From a virus, in IMG/VR virus record IMGVR_UViG_3300035034_000221, positions 1-28,334 of that record: a stretch of 28,334 nucleotides of DNA, one strand, 5' to 3'. Position 1 is the stretch's first letter. Each line of letters opens with the position of its first letter. The notes under the pieces are model-generated. The model was not told the origin of the DNA. It saw nothing but the letters and a program-made list of their open reading frames with translations, and did not search any database. Both the position numbers and the translations under genes were made by a program. Below are positions 6,822 through 13,190 of this stretch, one piece after another.

Positions 6822-7472
6822 TTAACTCTTTTTCTCTGTATAGTAAACATGCCATTTACTTTCTACAGATACTTCTTTATGTTTATTCCATTTGGGGTTA
6901 ACGTAGTGCGTATGATAATACATTGCCCCATCTGTTATGTCATTGTAACCATTCTCTTGAACTTTGTCAATCAATAAAGATATTGCCTCTAAGTTTCTTA
7001 ATTCATATTCGTCGTCTTTGTATAGTTTAGAAATTGGAGTAACAGTTTTCTTCTTTTCTAGTGTCCATGAAAATTGTTTATACTGTTTAATTACTGCACA
7101 GAAAGAATTTGGGTATCTACTTGATTTTACACGATTATGAGTAACTCCAATAATTCTGATCCATTCTTTATATATGCGTTCAATGTATTCGTTTGACGAA
7201 ACGTTAAACTTCTTCTCGGCGCCTGGAAAATATCGTGGGCCTTCGTAGAAAACGTTTCTAATCAAACACGTTCTATCTTTGTTTGATAGTTCTAAATCCT
7301 CGGAAGGAGCTTCAACATATATGATATTTAAATCTATTGGGTAAATCTCTGGAACTTGTTCTTTCAACCAATCATCACGTTCAGATTGACTTGCTTTAAC
7401 AGAATCAACGGCTTTAATTGATAAGAATGTTCCTGCTATTAATATAGCAGTAATAAAGGATAATCTTTTCAT
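6822..7472 (-). CDS. SleB-family cell-wall hydrolase (probable endolysin or virion-release enzyme)
   Basis: The 216-aa protein starts with a signal peptide or signal-anchor (MKRLSFITAILIAGTFLSIK). The body matches the SleB/Hydrolase_2 family: IRNVFYEGPR (residues 71-80, with E77 as probable catalytic acid), GVTHNRVKSSRYPNSFCAVI (109-128), YKQFSW (131-136), and MYYHTHYVNPKW (184-195). SleB enzymes are lytic transglycosylases or amidases acting on peptidoglycan; the exported form suggests periplasmic action at lysis. A Shine-Dalgarno-like GTGAG precedes the ATG at 7472. It follows the RuvC-like gene in the unit led by the late promoter at 8442. No holin is evident nearby, consistent with a Sec-exported endolysin, although this is inference. 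Confidence 0.8.
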   Translation of the reverse strand: MKRLSFITAILIAGTFLSIKAVDSVKASQSERDDWLKEQVPEIYPIDLNIIYVEAPSEDLELSNKDRTCLIRNVFYEGPRYFPGAEKKFNVSSNEYIERIYKEWIRIIGVTHNRVKSSRYPNSFCAVIKQYKQFSWTLEKKKTVTPISKLYKDDEYELRNLEAISLLIDKVQENGYNDITDGAMYYHTHYVNPKWNKHKEVSVESKWHVYYTEKKS

Positions 7473-7494
7473 AATATAAATCTCACTTATTTTT

Positions 7495-8091
7495 TTATTG
7501 TGGAAGACCGTAAGTAGCTAGATAGTAGGAATCAACTATATCCGATATTGGATTGCCGATTGTAGATTTAGTATAACCTATATTCTTCATGATGTCAATA
7601 GAGTTATTAAACTTTTTATTAAAAGATTCAAACATCATATCTTTGTTTGCATTACCATTGTCAGCCGCAAACTTCTTTATAGTCTTTGGCGAAGGTATAT
7701 CATATTCTATTTTTGCAAGTTTTAACTTATACTTTAATATTCCAGTGTTTTCTGCGATGTTGAAAATTAGGCCTCCACGAGAGCCCATTGAATATCCTTC
7801 AAGCTGAAGTCTTTGTAATTTCTTATATTTAGACAACACTTCTATAAAATAACTAGATATAAAATCATATCTGTCTATATCAGTTTTGAAATCATGTTTA
7901 CCACCAACTAAGGCACCATTTATGTTATCATCAAATGTACCAACATATCTTTTATCTTGTGTAAGATAATACCATGATATTGGGTTACCGTCTTTGTCTA
8001 TTATGGAGAGTGCTGGGCATGACATTGAATAATCAACACCAGCCCAGCATTCTTTATTGTAATTGTTATCTATCACTAACGTTTGCACCAT
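7495..8091 (-). CDS. RuvC-like Holliday-junction resolvase
   Basis: The 198-aa product has the RNase H-fold RuvC layout: WAGVDYSMSCPALSI with D20, LQLEGYSMGSRGG with E98, SPKTIKKFAADNGNANKD with the lysines typical of phage RuvC relatives, and PISDIVDSYYLATYG with D184 and D187. Together D20/E98/D184/D187 form the expected metal-binding tetrad. RuvC cleaves four-way junctions; in T4 the unrelated gp49 does this late in infection so branched DNA can be packaged. Its place under a late-type promoter (8442-8449) with the SleB-like hydrolase fits that timing. The start overlaps the acidic repeat gene by 26 bases. Confidence 0.83.
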   Translation of the reverse strand: MVQTLVIDNNYNKECWAGVDYSMSCPALSIIDKDGNPISWYYLTQDKRYVGTFDDNINGALVGGKHDFKTDIDRYDFISSYFIEVLSKYKKLQRLQLEGYSMGSRGGLIFNIAENTGILKYKLKLAKIEYDIPSPKTIKKFAADNGNANKDMMFESFNKKFNNSIDIMKNIGYTKSTIGNPISDIVDSYYLATYGLPQ

Positions 8092-8401
8092 TAGGATTTC
8101 TAACTGTTCTACCTTCGCGGCGTAGTTTAGAAATGCGTCTCATGTATGCTTGGTGATAGACCTCAGTTGAAGTATCAACAACATCTTCTTGTTTTTCGAT
8201 ATCATCAGTTGGCGTAACTACAGGTTCTGTTTCAACAACATCTGTTTCAACTGCAGGTTCATCGATATCAACTACATCTGTTTCAACTACAGGTTCATCG
8301 ATATCCACGGCAACAACTTCGGGTGTTTCTGTTTCAACTGTTTTAGCATCTTCCAAAAGTTTTTCGGCTTTTAGTTCTTTTTTGGTTTTTTTCTTAGCCA
8401 T
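8066..8401 (-). CDS. acidic Val/Asp/Glu repeat protein (111 aa)
   Basis: The N-terminus is a lysine-rich block (MAKKKTKKELKAEKLL), followed from about residue 20 to 72 by an acidic low-complexity stretch containing repeats of the form VDIDEPxVETDV. The C-terminal 30 residues are basic (YMRRISKLRREGRTVRNP). The repeats are visible in the DNA (8238-8309). No domain is recognised; the charge pattern suggests a disordered protein that binds nucleic acid or a partner at each end. It is the first gene after a TATAAATA late element and overlaps the RuvC-like gene, so the two are probably made together late. Confidence 0.75.
   Translation of the reverse strand: MAKKKTKKELKAEKLLEDAKTVETETPEVVAVDIDEPVVETDVVDIDEPAVETDVVETEPVVTPTDDIEKQEDVVDTSTEVYHQAYMRRISKLRREGRTVRNPNGANVSDR
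8238..8309 (-). repeat. 36-bp tandem repeat (2 copies) in the acidic protein gene
   Basis: Two 36-bp units starting at 8238 and 8274 (each beginning acatctgtttcaact) differ at only a few bases; a shorter partial copy precedes them at about 8218. Each unit encodes 12 residues (pattern VDIDEPxVETDV). Confidence 0.9.
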
Positions 8402-8441
8402 ATTATATAAAATTCCTATATTTTGGTTTTAATTTATATAA

Positions 8442-8449
8442 TATTTATA
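8442..8449 (-). promoter_or_regulatory. T4-type late promoter (TATAAATA)
   Basis: Exact TATAAATA on the minus strand between the dCMP deaminase stop and the acidic repeat gene. T4 geometry places the start near 8436, giving a 35-base leader. It would drive the acidic protein, RuvC-like nuclease, SleB-like hydrolase and tRNA. Confidence 0.65.
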
Positions 8450-8455
8450 CTAAGT

Positions 8456-8896
8456 TTATAACGCCCACAGTCTTTCTATTTTAATACCAGACGCTTGTAT
8501 ATGTAAAACACCATCAGAACATCTATATGCTTCTTTATAATACACAGCTTCTAAGTCCATCATAGACATTAATTTAGCACATTCAATACAGGGCGAATGA
8601 GTTAAATATACAACCGAACCAGCAACGCTTTCTGTAGACTTTGCTAATTTAATTATCATATTCTGTTCAGCATGAAGAACTTCTTTTTTTGTTGCATTTT
8701 GACTATTTTCGCAACAATTATCAAATCCAGGCGGCATATCATTCCAGCCTTTTGATATGATATTGCCATTCTTTACACAAATTGCGCCAACTTTCAATCT
8801 TTGTGAATGCGACATTTCTGCTACTCTATAAGCTATGTCCATATAAAGCTTATGATACTTTAGTTCTTTTTTTGTATAGTCATTCATATTGGCCAT
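8456..8896 (-). CDS. dCMP deaminase
   Basis: The 146-aa protein has the zinc-dependent cytidine/deoxycytidylate deaminase signature: HAE at residues 75-77 (H75 ligand, E77 proton shuttle) and SPCIECA at 102-107 (C103 and C106 ligands). KVGAICVKNGNIISKGWNDM and PPGFDNCCE before it fit the dCMP deaminase subgroup. It converts dCMP to dUMP, feeding thymidylate synthesis. The upstream Shine-Dalgarno site (GAAGG) overlaps the nrdA stop region, and nrdA ends only 5 bases before the ATG, so it is the last gene of the dNTP operon. T4 cd is the functional equivalent. Confidence 0.93.
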   Translation of the reverse strand: MANMNDYTKKELKYHKLYMDIAYRVAEMSHSQRLKVGAICVKNGNIISKGWNDMPPGFDNCCENSQNATKKEVLHAEQNMIIKLAKSTESVAGSVVYLTHSPCIECAKLMSMMDLEAVYYKEAYRCSDGVLHIQASGIKIERLWAL

Positions 8897-8901
8897 TATA
8901 A

Positions 8902-10584
8902 CTAACCTTCACAAGAAGAGCAACCGTCTTCCATATATTTCTTTCTAGCATATGACTGGGCAGCGTTTAAGGAATATTGGTAGTATAAAGTTTTAACACC
9001 TAAAGACCAGGCCAACATGTATAAAGTATTAATATCTTTGATTGGAGTCTCAGGGTCTATAAACAAATTTAACGACTGAGCCTGGTCAATAAATTCCTGT
9101 CTTGCTGCTGCTTGATATATTGTAGATTCTGGACTAATTTCATATAGAGTTTTAAATACAGCACGTTCATTATCTGTTAAGAATTTTAAATGCTGACAAG
9201 AACCATCAGAGTCTTTGATAGATTGCCACGTTGCTACGTCGTTTTTATTGTGTGATTTAAGAACGGATTCAAGATACGGGTTTTTAAATGTTGACTTCGC
9301 TTTTGACAAATCTTTAATATAGTAATTAGAAAATTCTGGCTCGATAGACATGGACACTTGCCCTAATATAAAAGAACTTGATTTTGTTGGTGCAATTGCC
9401 ATTAACGTTGAGTTACGTAAACCAGTACCATTCATTAGTTCAGGTTCGCCCCATTCTTTAGCCATCCATTTAGATGCTCTCGTTGATTCCTTTTGAATGT
9501 GCTTAAATATTCTAGTGTTTAAAGTAGTAGCAGACTTTGATTCAAACGCAATCATGTTTTTCATTAGATACGAATGCCAGCCTAGAACACCAAGACCCAA
9601 GGCACGTTGATTCTTTACAAAATTATAAACTCGTTGTAATAAGAATCGTGTTTTTTCTGGCTGTGCCTCAATTTTATTAATGAATTCTGTTACTACAGTA
9701 TCTAGAAATATTGTTAGTGTTTGAACAGCATCGGTGTCTTTCCAATCGTCGTAGTGTAGAATGTTCATAGAAGATAGGACACAAACAAAGGATTCGTCTT
9801 TGTTTGACGATAGGGCGATTTCTGCACACATGTTTGACGCATGAATCTTCATTCCATTATCTTTGTATACTTGAGGAGCTGCGTTGTTTACATTATCAGT
9901 AAAGAAAATGTATGGGTAACCAACCTCTGATCTATTCTTAAGAACTTTTGCCCAACGACGTCTAGCTTCTTTATCCCCAGCAATCATCTTGTTCATGAAT
10001 TCATCTGTTACAGTAACAGCAGCAGTTAAAGTTTGGATAGGATGTTCGTCTGCTCCAATTTCAACGAATTCATCAAAGTCGCCGTGATCAATTGGAAGAT
10101 ACGGTGTAAAGAACCCTCTACGTACCGAGCCTTGCGATACAACGTCTGTTAGTTTATCAAACAACTCCATAAAGTGTACAGAACCTGTAGATTTACCAAT
10201 GTCCTTAATTTCAGAACCTCTAGGTCTAATATTGCCAATATAACCAGATGTGCCGCCGCCGAATTTTGAAAGTAAACCAATCTCAGCATGTGTATACATA
10301 ATTGATTCCATAGAGTCTTCAAAATATGAACCGAAACATGAAACCGGGAAGCCGCGATCGGCGCCATAGTTAGACCATACTGGAGAGCTAAGCGAATAAT
10401 ATCCTTTTGACATATAGTCATAGAACTTATCTGCGAATCCTTCTATTCCAGATATTCTTTCTGCGTTATCAGCAATTACTCTAACGCGATCTTGCGTTGT
10501 TTGCCCTTCACGTAGATATCCACGTTGTAAGAATTCTTTAGTGTCGTCATTAACCCACGCAAATGGTTTGTTCGTGTTTGTCAT
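8902..10584 (-). CDS. nrdA: class I ribonucleotide reductase, large (alpha) subunit, without ATP-cone
   Basis: The 560-aa protein carries the class I alpha core: SPVWSNYG (67-74), PVSCFG with C83 as first redox cysteine, SNMCAEI (250-256) with the N251/C253/E255 catalytic set, C268 as second redox cysteine, APTKSSSFILG (398-408) for the phosphate loop, YYQYSLNAAQ with the radical-transfer tyrosine pair Y534/Y535, and a C-terminal CSSC (555-558) that is recharged by the redoxin. It reduces ribonucleoside diphosphates with the NrdB radical. It is about 200 residues shorter than E. coli or T4 NrdA because the N-terminal ATP-cone is absent; that domain is on NrdB instead. Shine-Dalgarno AAGGA precedes the ATG. 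Confidence 0.96.
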   Translation of the reverse strand: MTNTNKPFAWVNDDTKEFLQRGYLREGQTTQDRVRVIADNAERISGIEGFADKFYDYMSKGYYSLSSPVWSNYGADRGFPVSCFGSYFEDSMESIMYTHAEIGLLSKFGGGTSGYIGNIRPRGSEIKDIGKSTGSVHFMELFDKLTDVVSQGSVRRGFFTPYLPIDHGDFDEFVEIGADEHPIQTLTAAVTVTDEFMNKMIAGDKEARRRWAKVLKNRSEVGYPYIFFTDNVNNAAPQVYKDNGMKIHASNMCAEIALSSNKDESFVCVLSSMNILHYDDWKDTDAVQTLTIFLDTVVTEFINKIEAQPEKTRFLLQRVYNFVKNQRALGLGVLGWHSYLMKNMIAFESKSATTLNTRIFKHIQKESTRASKWMAKEWGEPELMNGTGLRNSTLMAIAPTKSSSFILGQVSMSIEPEFSNYYIKDLSKAKSTFKNPYLESVLKSHNKNDVATWQSIKDSDGSCQHLKFLTDNERAVFKTLYEISPESTIYQAAARQEFIDQAQSLNLFIDPETPIKDINTLYMLAWSLGVKTLYYQYSLNAAQSYARKKYMEDGCSSCEG

Positions 10585-10598
10585 TTTATGTTTTATCC

Positions 10599-11846
10599 TT
10601 AAAATAAGTTCTCAGCAGCGAATGCTTTAGATTTGTTGTAGTTTGTTGATTTTTTATGGAATTGATCGTTGATCTTCGTTACTGAGATTTCGTCGTCAAA
10701 CCATTCAATTTTTTGTAGAAGTTCCATGTCCAAGCCGAAGACGGGATCAACACCAATAGCAATAAGAGAGTCATTTAAGCGTTTCTTAATATACTCAATT
10801 GTTATTTTCTTTGGAGCAAACTCAAGATCGCCTAGTTCATAAATCCAATCTACAATTTCCTTTTCGGCTTCGAAAGCATCATATGTTAATTCTTTAATAT
10901 ATTCAATAAGTTCGTCATCAAACCATTCTGGGTTTTCTTCTTTAATAATATTAACAATATCAAAACCAAATTGCGCATGAAGCTTTTCTTCTTTTGATGT
11001 TGCCTCGATTGCGTTTGACATTCCAGCTAATTTGTTATCGTGTTTATTGAAAGACATGATAACCAAGAACTGCGAAAACAACGATACGTTTTCAACAAAG
11101 GTAGAGAATAGAATTATCGTTTCAAAGAAATCCCTATCATCTGTTGCCTTCATGTTTCTATGAGCTTTTTCTAGATATTGAATACGCTTATTAATAGCAG
11201 GAACCTTATCTAAGTCTAGAAAACGTCCCGACAAACCAAGTTTAGCAATCAATTCAGAATATGCGTCTTCATGGCGAACTTCAGATTCAGCAAATGTTGC
11301 TCCGACTTTCTTAATCTCTGGTTTTGGTAGTCTGTTACCAATTTTTCCCCAGAATTCTTTAACGGCTGATTCAATTTGAGAAATAGCAAGCATAGATCTA
11401 ATAACAGCTTCTGATTCTTTTTCAGACATTAGAACTTTAATATCTTGAACATCTGAAACATAACTAAAATGCTCGTGTGTCCAGTAAGCACCACGAATGG
11501 CTGAAATATAATCAACTAGGGCTGGATACTCATAAGGTCTGATTGCCGTTCTAGGTCTAAAGATATCTGGTTTGTTTGCATCACGATATGTAATATATGA
11601 TCTTGCTACGTTATATAGTTTAGCATCCATTAAAGAATGTTCAACCAACGTATGGATAGCGTCAACATGTGGCGTATCTGTGCCCCAAGTTTTTAGTTTG
11701 TTTAGAACTCTGTTTTTTATTTTGATAGCTGTTTTATTATCGTCTTCGTTTGTCTCAGACGAACCCATTGCGCGTAGGATAGCAATAACAATTTTACTGT
11801 CGTCGAAAGCTACTACCTGTTTATTTCTTTTAATTACTAAATTCAT
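10599..11846 (-). CDS. nrdB: ribonucleotide reductase, small (beta) subunit with N-terminal ATP-cone
   Basis: The 415-aa protein is a fusion. Residues 1-92 are an ATP-cone: MNLVIKRNKQVVAFDDSKI, then AIHTLVEHSL and VARSYITYRDANK. Residues about 100-390 are a diiron NrdB core with metal ligands in order E159 (SQIES), E189 and H192 (SEVRHEDAY), E252 (VENVSLFSQF), E287 and H290 (EEKLHAQFGF). Y196 lies where the E. coli radical tyrosine Y122 lies. The C-terminal tail (about 390-415, ending KAFAAENLF) should dock on NrdA. ATP-cones normally sit on NrdA; cones on beta subunits that control activity by tetramerising beta are known from Leeuwenhoekiella blandensis. The Shine-Dalgarno site GAGGA lies at the very end of the thyX-like gene, one base away. 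Confidence 0.95.
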   Translation of the reverse strand: MNLVIKRNKQVVAFDDSKIVIAILRAMGSSETNEDDNKTAIKIKNRVLNKLKTWGTDTPHVDAIHTLVEHSLMDAKLYNVARSYITYRDANKPDIFRPRTAIRPYEYPALVDYISAIRGAYWTHEHFSYVSDVQDIKVLMSEKESEAVIRSMLAISQIESAVKEFWGKIGNRLPKPEIKKVGATFAESEVRHEDAYSELIAKLGLSGRFLDLDKVPAINKRIQYLEKAHRNMKATDDRDFFETIILFSTFVENVSLFSQFLVIMSFNKHDNKLAGMSNAIEATSKEEKLHAQFGFDIVNIIKEENPEWFDDELIEYIKELTYDAFEAEKEIVDWIYELGDLEFAPKKITIEYIKKRLNDSLIAIGVDPVFGLDMELLQKIEWFDDEISVTKINDQFHKKSTNYNKSKAFAAENLF

Positions 11847-11847
11847 T

Positions 11848-12258
11848 TTAATCCTCTATAATATATTTCATTGCCTCTTCAATACCCGTTGCAATTTCAG
11901 CAATTTCTTCACAAGCATGATTGCGTTTTGCTTTGTAGAAGTTAATCAAATCACGAATGTTACCAGATAGTGCTATACGCTGTACGTCGTCGCCTTCGCA
12001 ATGACTATCGTTATTTAGTAGCAAAACAACAAGAGATCTGTGTTTCATGATAACCCACAGATTTTCTTTCTTAACTGTAAGCTCAAAAACAATGTTAGCG
12101 CACTCCAACGGCGACCAATGGTCTTTCTTAATAAGATATGAAACAGAATTTTTAATGCCGTTATAATCTTCGACTGGAGTTGAAAAACTCTCGTTTGCTA
12201 GATACGCTATTGTGTTTTTATTTGGCGCGGATATGACGTCAATTTTCTTAATGTTCAT
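11848..12258 (-). CDS. shortened ThyX-like protein lacking the catalytic signature
   Basis: The 136-aa frame aligns by pattern with both ends of flavin-dependent thymidylate synthase ThyX (usually about 210-250 aa). The N-terminal half has IAYLANESFSTP and HWSPLECANIVFEL (47-60; H47 and E52 match the FAD-contacting HxSxLEH motif region), then MKHRS (71-75), where the ThyX motif RHRxxSxNExSxRY should begin. Instead about 20 unrelated residues follow and the chain rejoins at LSGNIRDLINFYKAK (97-111) and the closing HACEEIAEIA. About 60-70 residues of the core, including the SxNExSxR segment, are missing. The frame is clean and the sequence shows no ThyX coding in other frames, so it is an in-frame deletion. 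Perfect early promoter upstream (12293-12321); nrdB follows by one base. Confidence 0.6.
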   Translation of the reverse strand: MNIKKIDVISAPNKNTIAYLANESFSTPVEDYNGIKNSVSYLIKKDHWSPLECANIVFELTVKKENLWVIMKHRSLVVLLLNNDSHCEGDDVQRIALSGNIRDLINFYKAKRNHACEEIAEIATGIEEAMKYIIED

Positions 12259-12292
12259 TTATATAATCGCTTTCAATTTGCTGGTATGGTGT

Positions 12293-12321
12293 ATTATATC
12301 ACAGACTTTTGATTTTGTCAA
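12293..12321 (-). promoter_or_regulatory. consensus early sigma70 promoter for thyX-like/nrdB/nrdA
   Basis: TTGACA (12321-12316), 17 bases, TATAAT (12298-12293), with a TGA before the -10 (extended -10). The start would be near 12286, 28 bases ahead of the thyX-like ATG. It overlaps the 3' end of the redoxin gene. Confidence 0.85.
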
Positions 12322-12553
12322 TATTAAAACCAGAGAAGTGAATATCACCTTTGACGATAACAGGCAGCTGTTTATAGCCAAGATCTTGTACAACCTTGCG
12401 GCCTTCTTCGTCTTTTGTAATATCTATTTTTTCGAATTTCTTACCAGTTGAAGTAAGTATTTTACACGCAGCGATACATTGCATACAGCTAGGAGACGAG
12501 TATATAATAATCGTGTCATCGTCGTGCGACTGGTTGGTTGTTTTGCTTGTCAT
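12299..12553 (-). CDS. nrdH: NrdH-type redoxin (glutaredoxin-like)
   Basis: The 84-aa thioredoxin-fold protein has the redox motif CMQC at residues 23-26 (NrdH proteins usually have CVQC/CMQC), KLPVI-like QLPVI with the cis-proline in the middle, and the NrdH-specific closing FSGFNIDKI. It should reduce the C-terminal cysteines of NrdA after each turnover. An extra N-terminal TSKTTNQSHDDD tail precedes the first strand. Shine-Dalgarno AAGGG lies about 10 bases before the ATG. It stands directly upstream of the thyX-like/nrdB/nrdA unit, and the promoter of that unit overlaps its last codons. Confidence 0.88.
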   Translation of the reverse strand: MTSKTTNQSHDDDTIIIYSSPSCMQCIAACKILTSTGKKFEKIDITKDEEGRKVVQDLGYKQLPVIVKGDIHFSGFNIDKIKSL

Positions 12554-12677
12554 TATTAAGTACCCTTGTTATAGTTTGTTGCGGTTGGTGTTCTTCTGCT
12601 GCTGCTACCTGCAACACTATATTATTAAAATATTCATATAGCGATTTACACAAATAATATCCAGCTAGGTATTTCAT
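12516..12677 (-). CDS. possible small protein (53 aa) ahead of nrdH
   Basis: An ATG at 12677 opens a 53-codon frame (MKYLAGYYLCKSLYEYFNNI at the start, Gln/Ala-rich middle) that overlaps nrdH by 38 bases. It lies 21 bases after the predicted start of a TATAAATA element (12704-12711). No strong Shine-Dalgarno site is visible and the frame contains many Gln/Ala codons from a gctgctgctg run, so it may be fortuitous. Confidence 0.3.
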   Translation of the reverse strand: MKYLAGYYLCKSLYEYFNNIVLQVAAAEEHQPQQTITRVLNNDKQNNQPVARR

Positions 12678-12703
12678 TTTATTGTCTTTGTTGGTAGGGA
12701 TTA

Positions 12704-12711
12704 TATTTATA
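12704..12711 (-). promoter_or_regulatory. T4-type late promoter (TATAAATA) upstream of nrdH
   Basis: Exact minus-strand TATAAATA in the gap between the 68-aa membrane protein and nrdH. The predicted start is near 12698. A late element ahead of a nucleotide-metabolism gene is less expected than the others; the same stretch also holds a TATAAT but no matching -35. Confidence 0.45.
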
Positions 12712-12716
12712 ATCTA

Positions 12717-12923
12717 TTAGATTTTAGGACTAACCATTATAGATAAAGTCATGACAATTGATGATAACACCATTATACGAAATGTTATTAAATTAAACAC
12801 AACGTTATAAGCTCCTATGTCCCAAACCACAAAGGAAATTCCCGTAACTACTAAAACAAAACCTGTAGATAATAATGCAGCAACAGTCATAAACGTTATT
12901 ATTAATCGTGATATAAATTTCAT
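12717..12923 (-). CDS. small inner-membrane protein (68 aa, two TM helices)
   Basis: Two hydrophobic segments fill most of the chain: about residues 5-31 (RLIITFMTVAALLSTGFVLV and on) and about 41-64. No family is recognised. The start overlaps the stop of the 13189 gene in an ATGA arrangement, which implies translational coupling. Small membrane proteins of phages may act as holins, antiholins or superinfection factors; the two-helix shape would permit a holin role, but it lies in an early-looking replication cluster far from the SleB-like gene. Confidence 0.6.
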   Translation of the reverse strand: MKFISRLIITFMTVAALLSTGFVLVVTGISFVVWDIGAYNVVFNLITFRIMVLSSIVMTLSIMVSPKI

Positions 12924-13189
12924 GACTTTAACAGTTCCTTTAGTGCTTCGTTAGCGATATCTTCTTCATCACCATCGGCCAACTCAACAGGACAATAGTA
13001 CTTGTCAATTTCTTTAAATGTTTCAATAACTTTTACTACCGAATGAAAGAATTCTGTTCTACATGACCCACTTAGAACGTGTTTTTCCAGTTGTCTGTGT
13101 TTATCAACCATGTCACGTAAGTGTGGCTTTAACTCGGAATATTCAACATATGCCTTTTCTAGTTTATTATGTTGATGATCATTGTTCAT
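12920..13189 (-). CDS. hypothetical helical protein (89 aa)
   Basis: Not recognised. It is charged and mostly helical (HNKLEKAYVEYSELKPHLRD, then DMVDKHRQLEKHV), with a closing acidic DGDEEDIANEALKELLKS. I prefer the ATG at 13189, which directly follows the ligase stop (TAA-C-ATG) and has GAG about 9 bases upstream; an in-frame ATG at 13207 inside the ligase gene would add six residues. It is coupled to the membrane protein downstream through a 4-base overlap. Confidence 0.6.
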   Translation of the reverse strand: MNNDHQHNKLEKAYVEYSELKPHLRDMVDKHRQLEKHVLSGSCRTEFFHSVVKVIETFKEIDKYYCPVELADGDEEDIANEALKELLKS

Positions 13190-13190
13190 G

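Noticed and set aside
8218-8309. CRISPR-like array in the repeats of the acidic protein gene.
   Set aside because: The 36-bp units are directly tandem with no spacers and are in frame with the protein.
12000-12060. A frameshift hiding the missing ThyX motif.
   Set aside because: The other two leftward frames around MKHRS show no SxNExSxR-like residues and hit stops quickly, so an in-frame deletion fits better.
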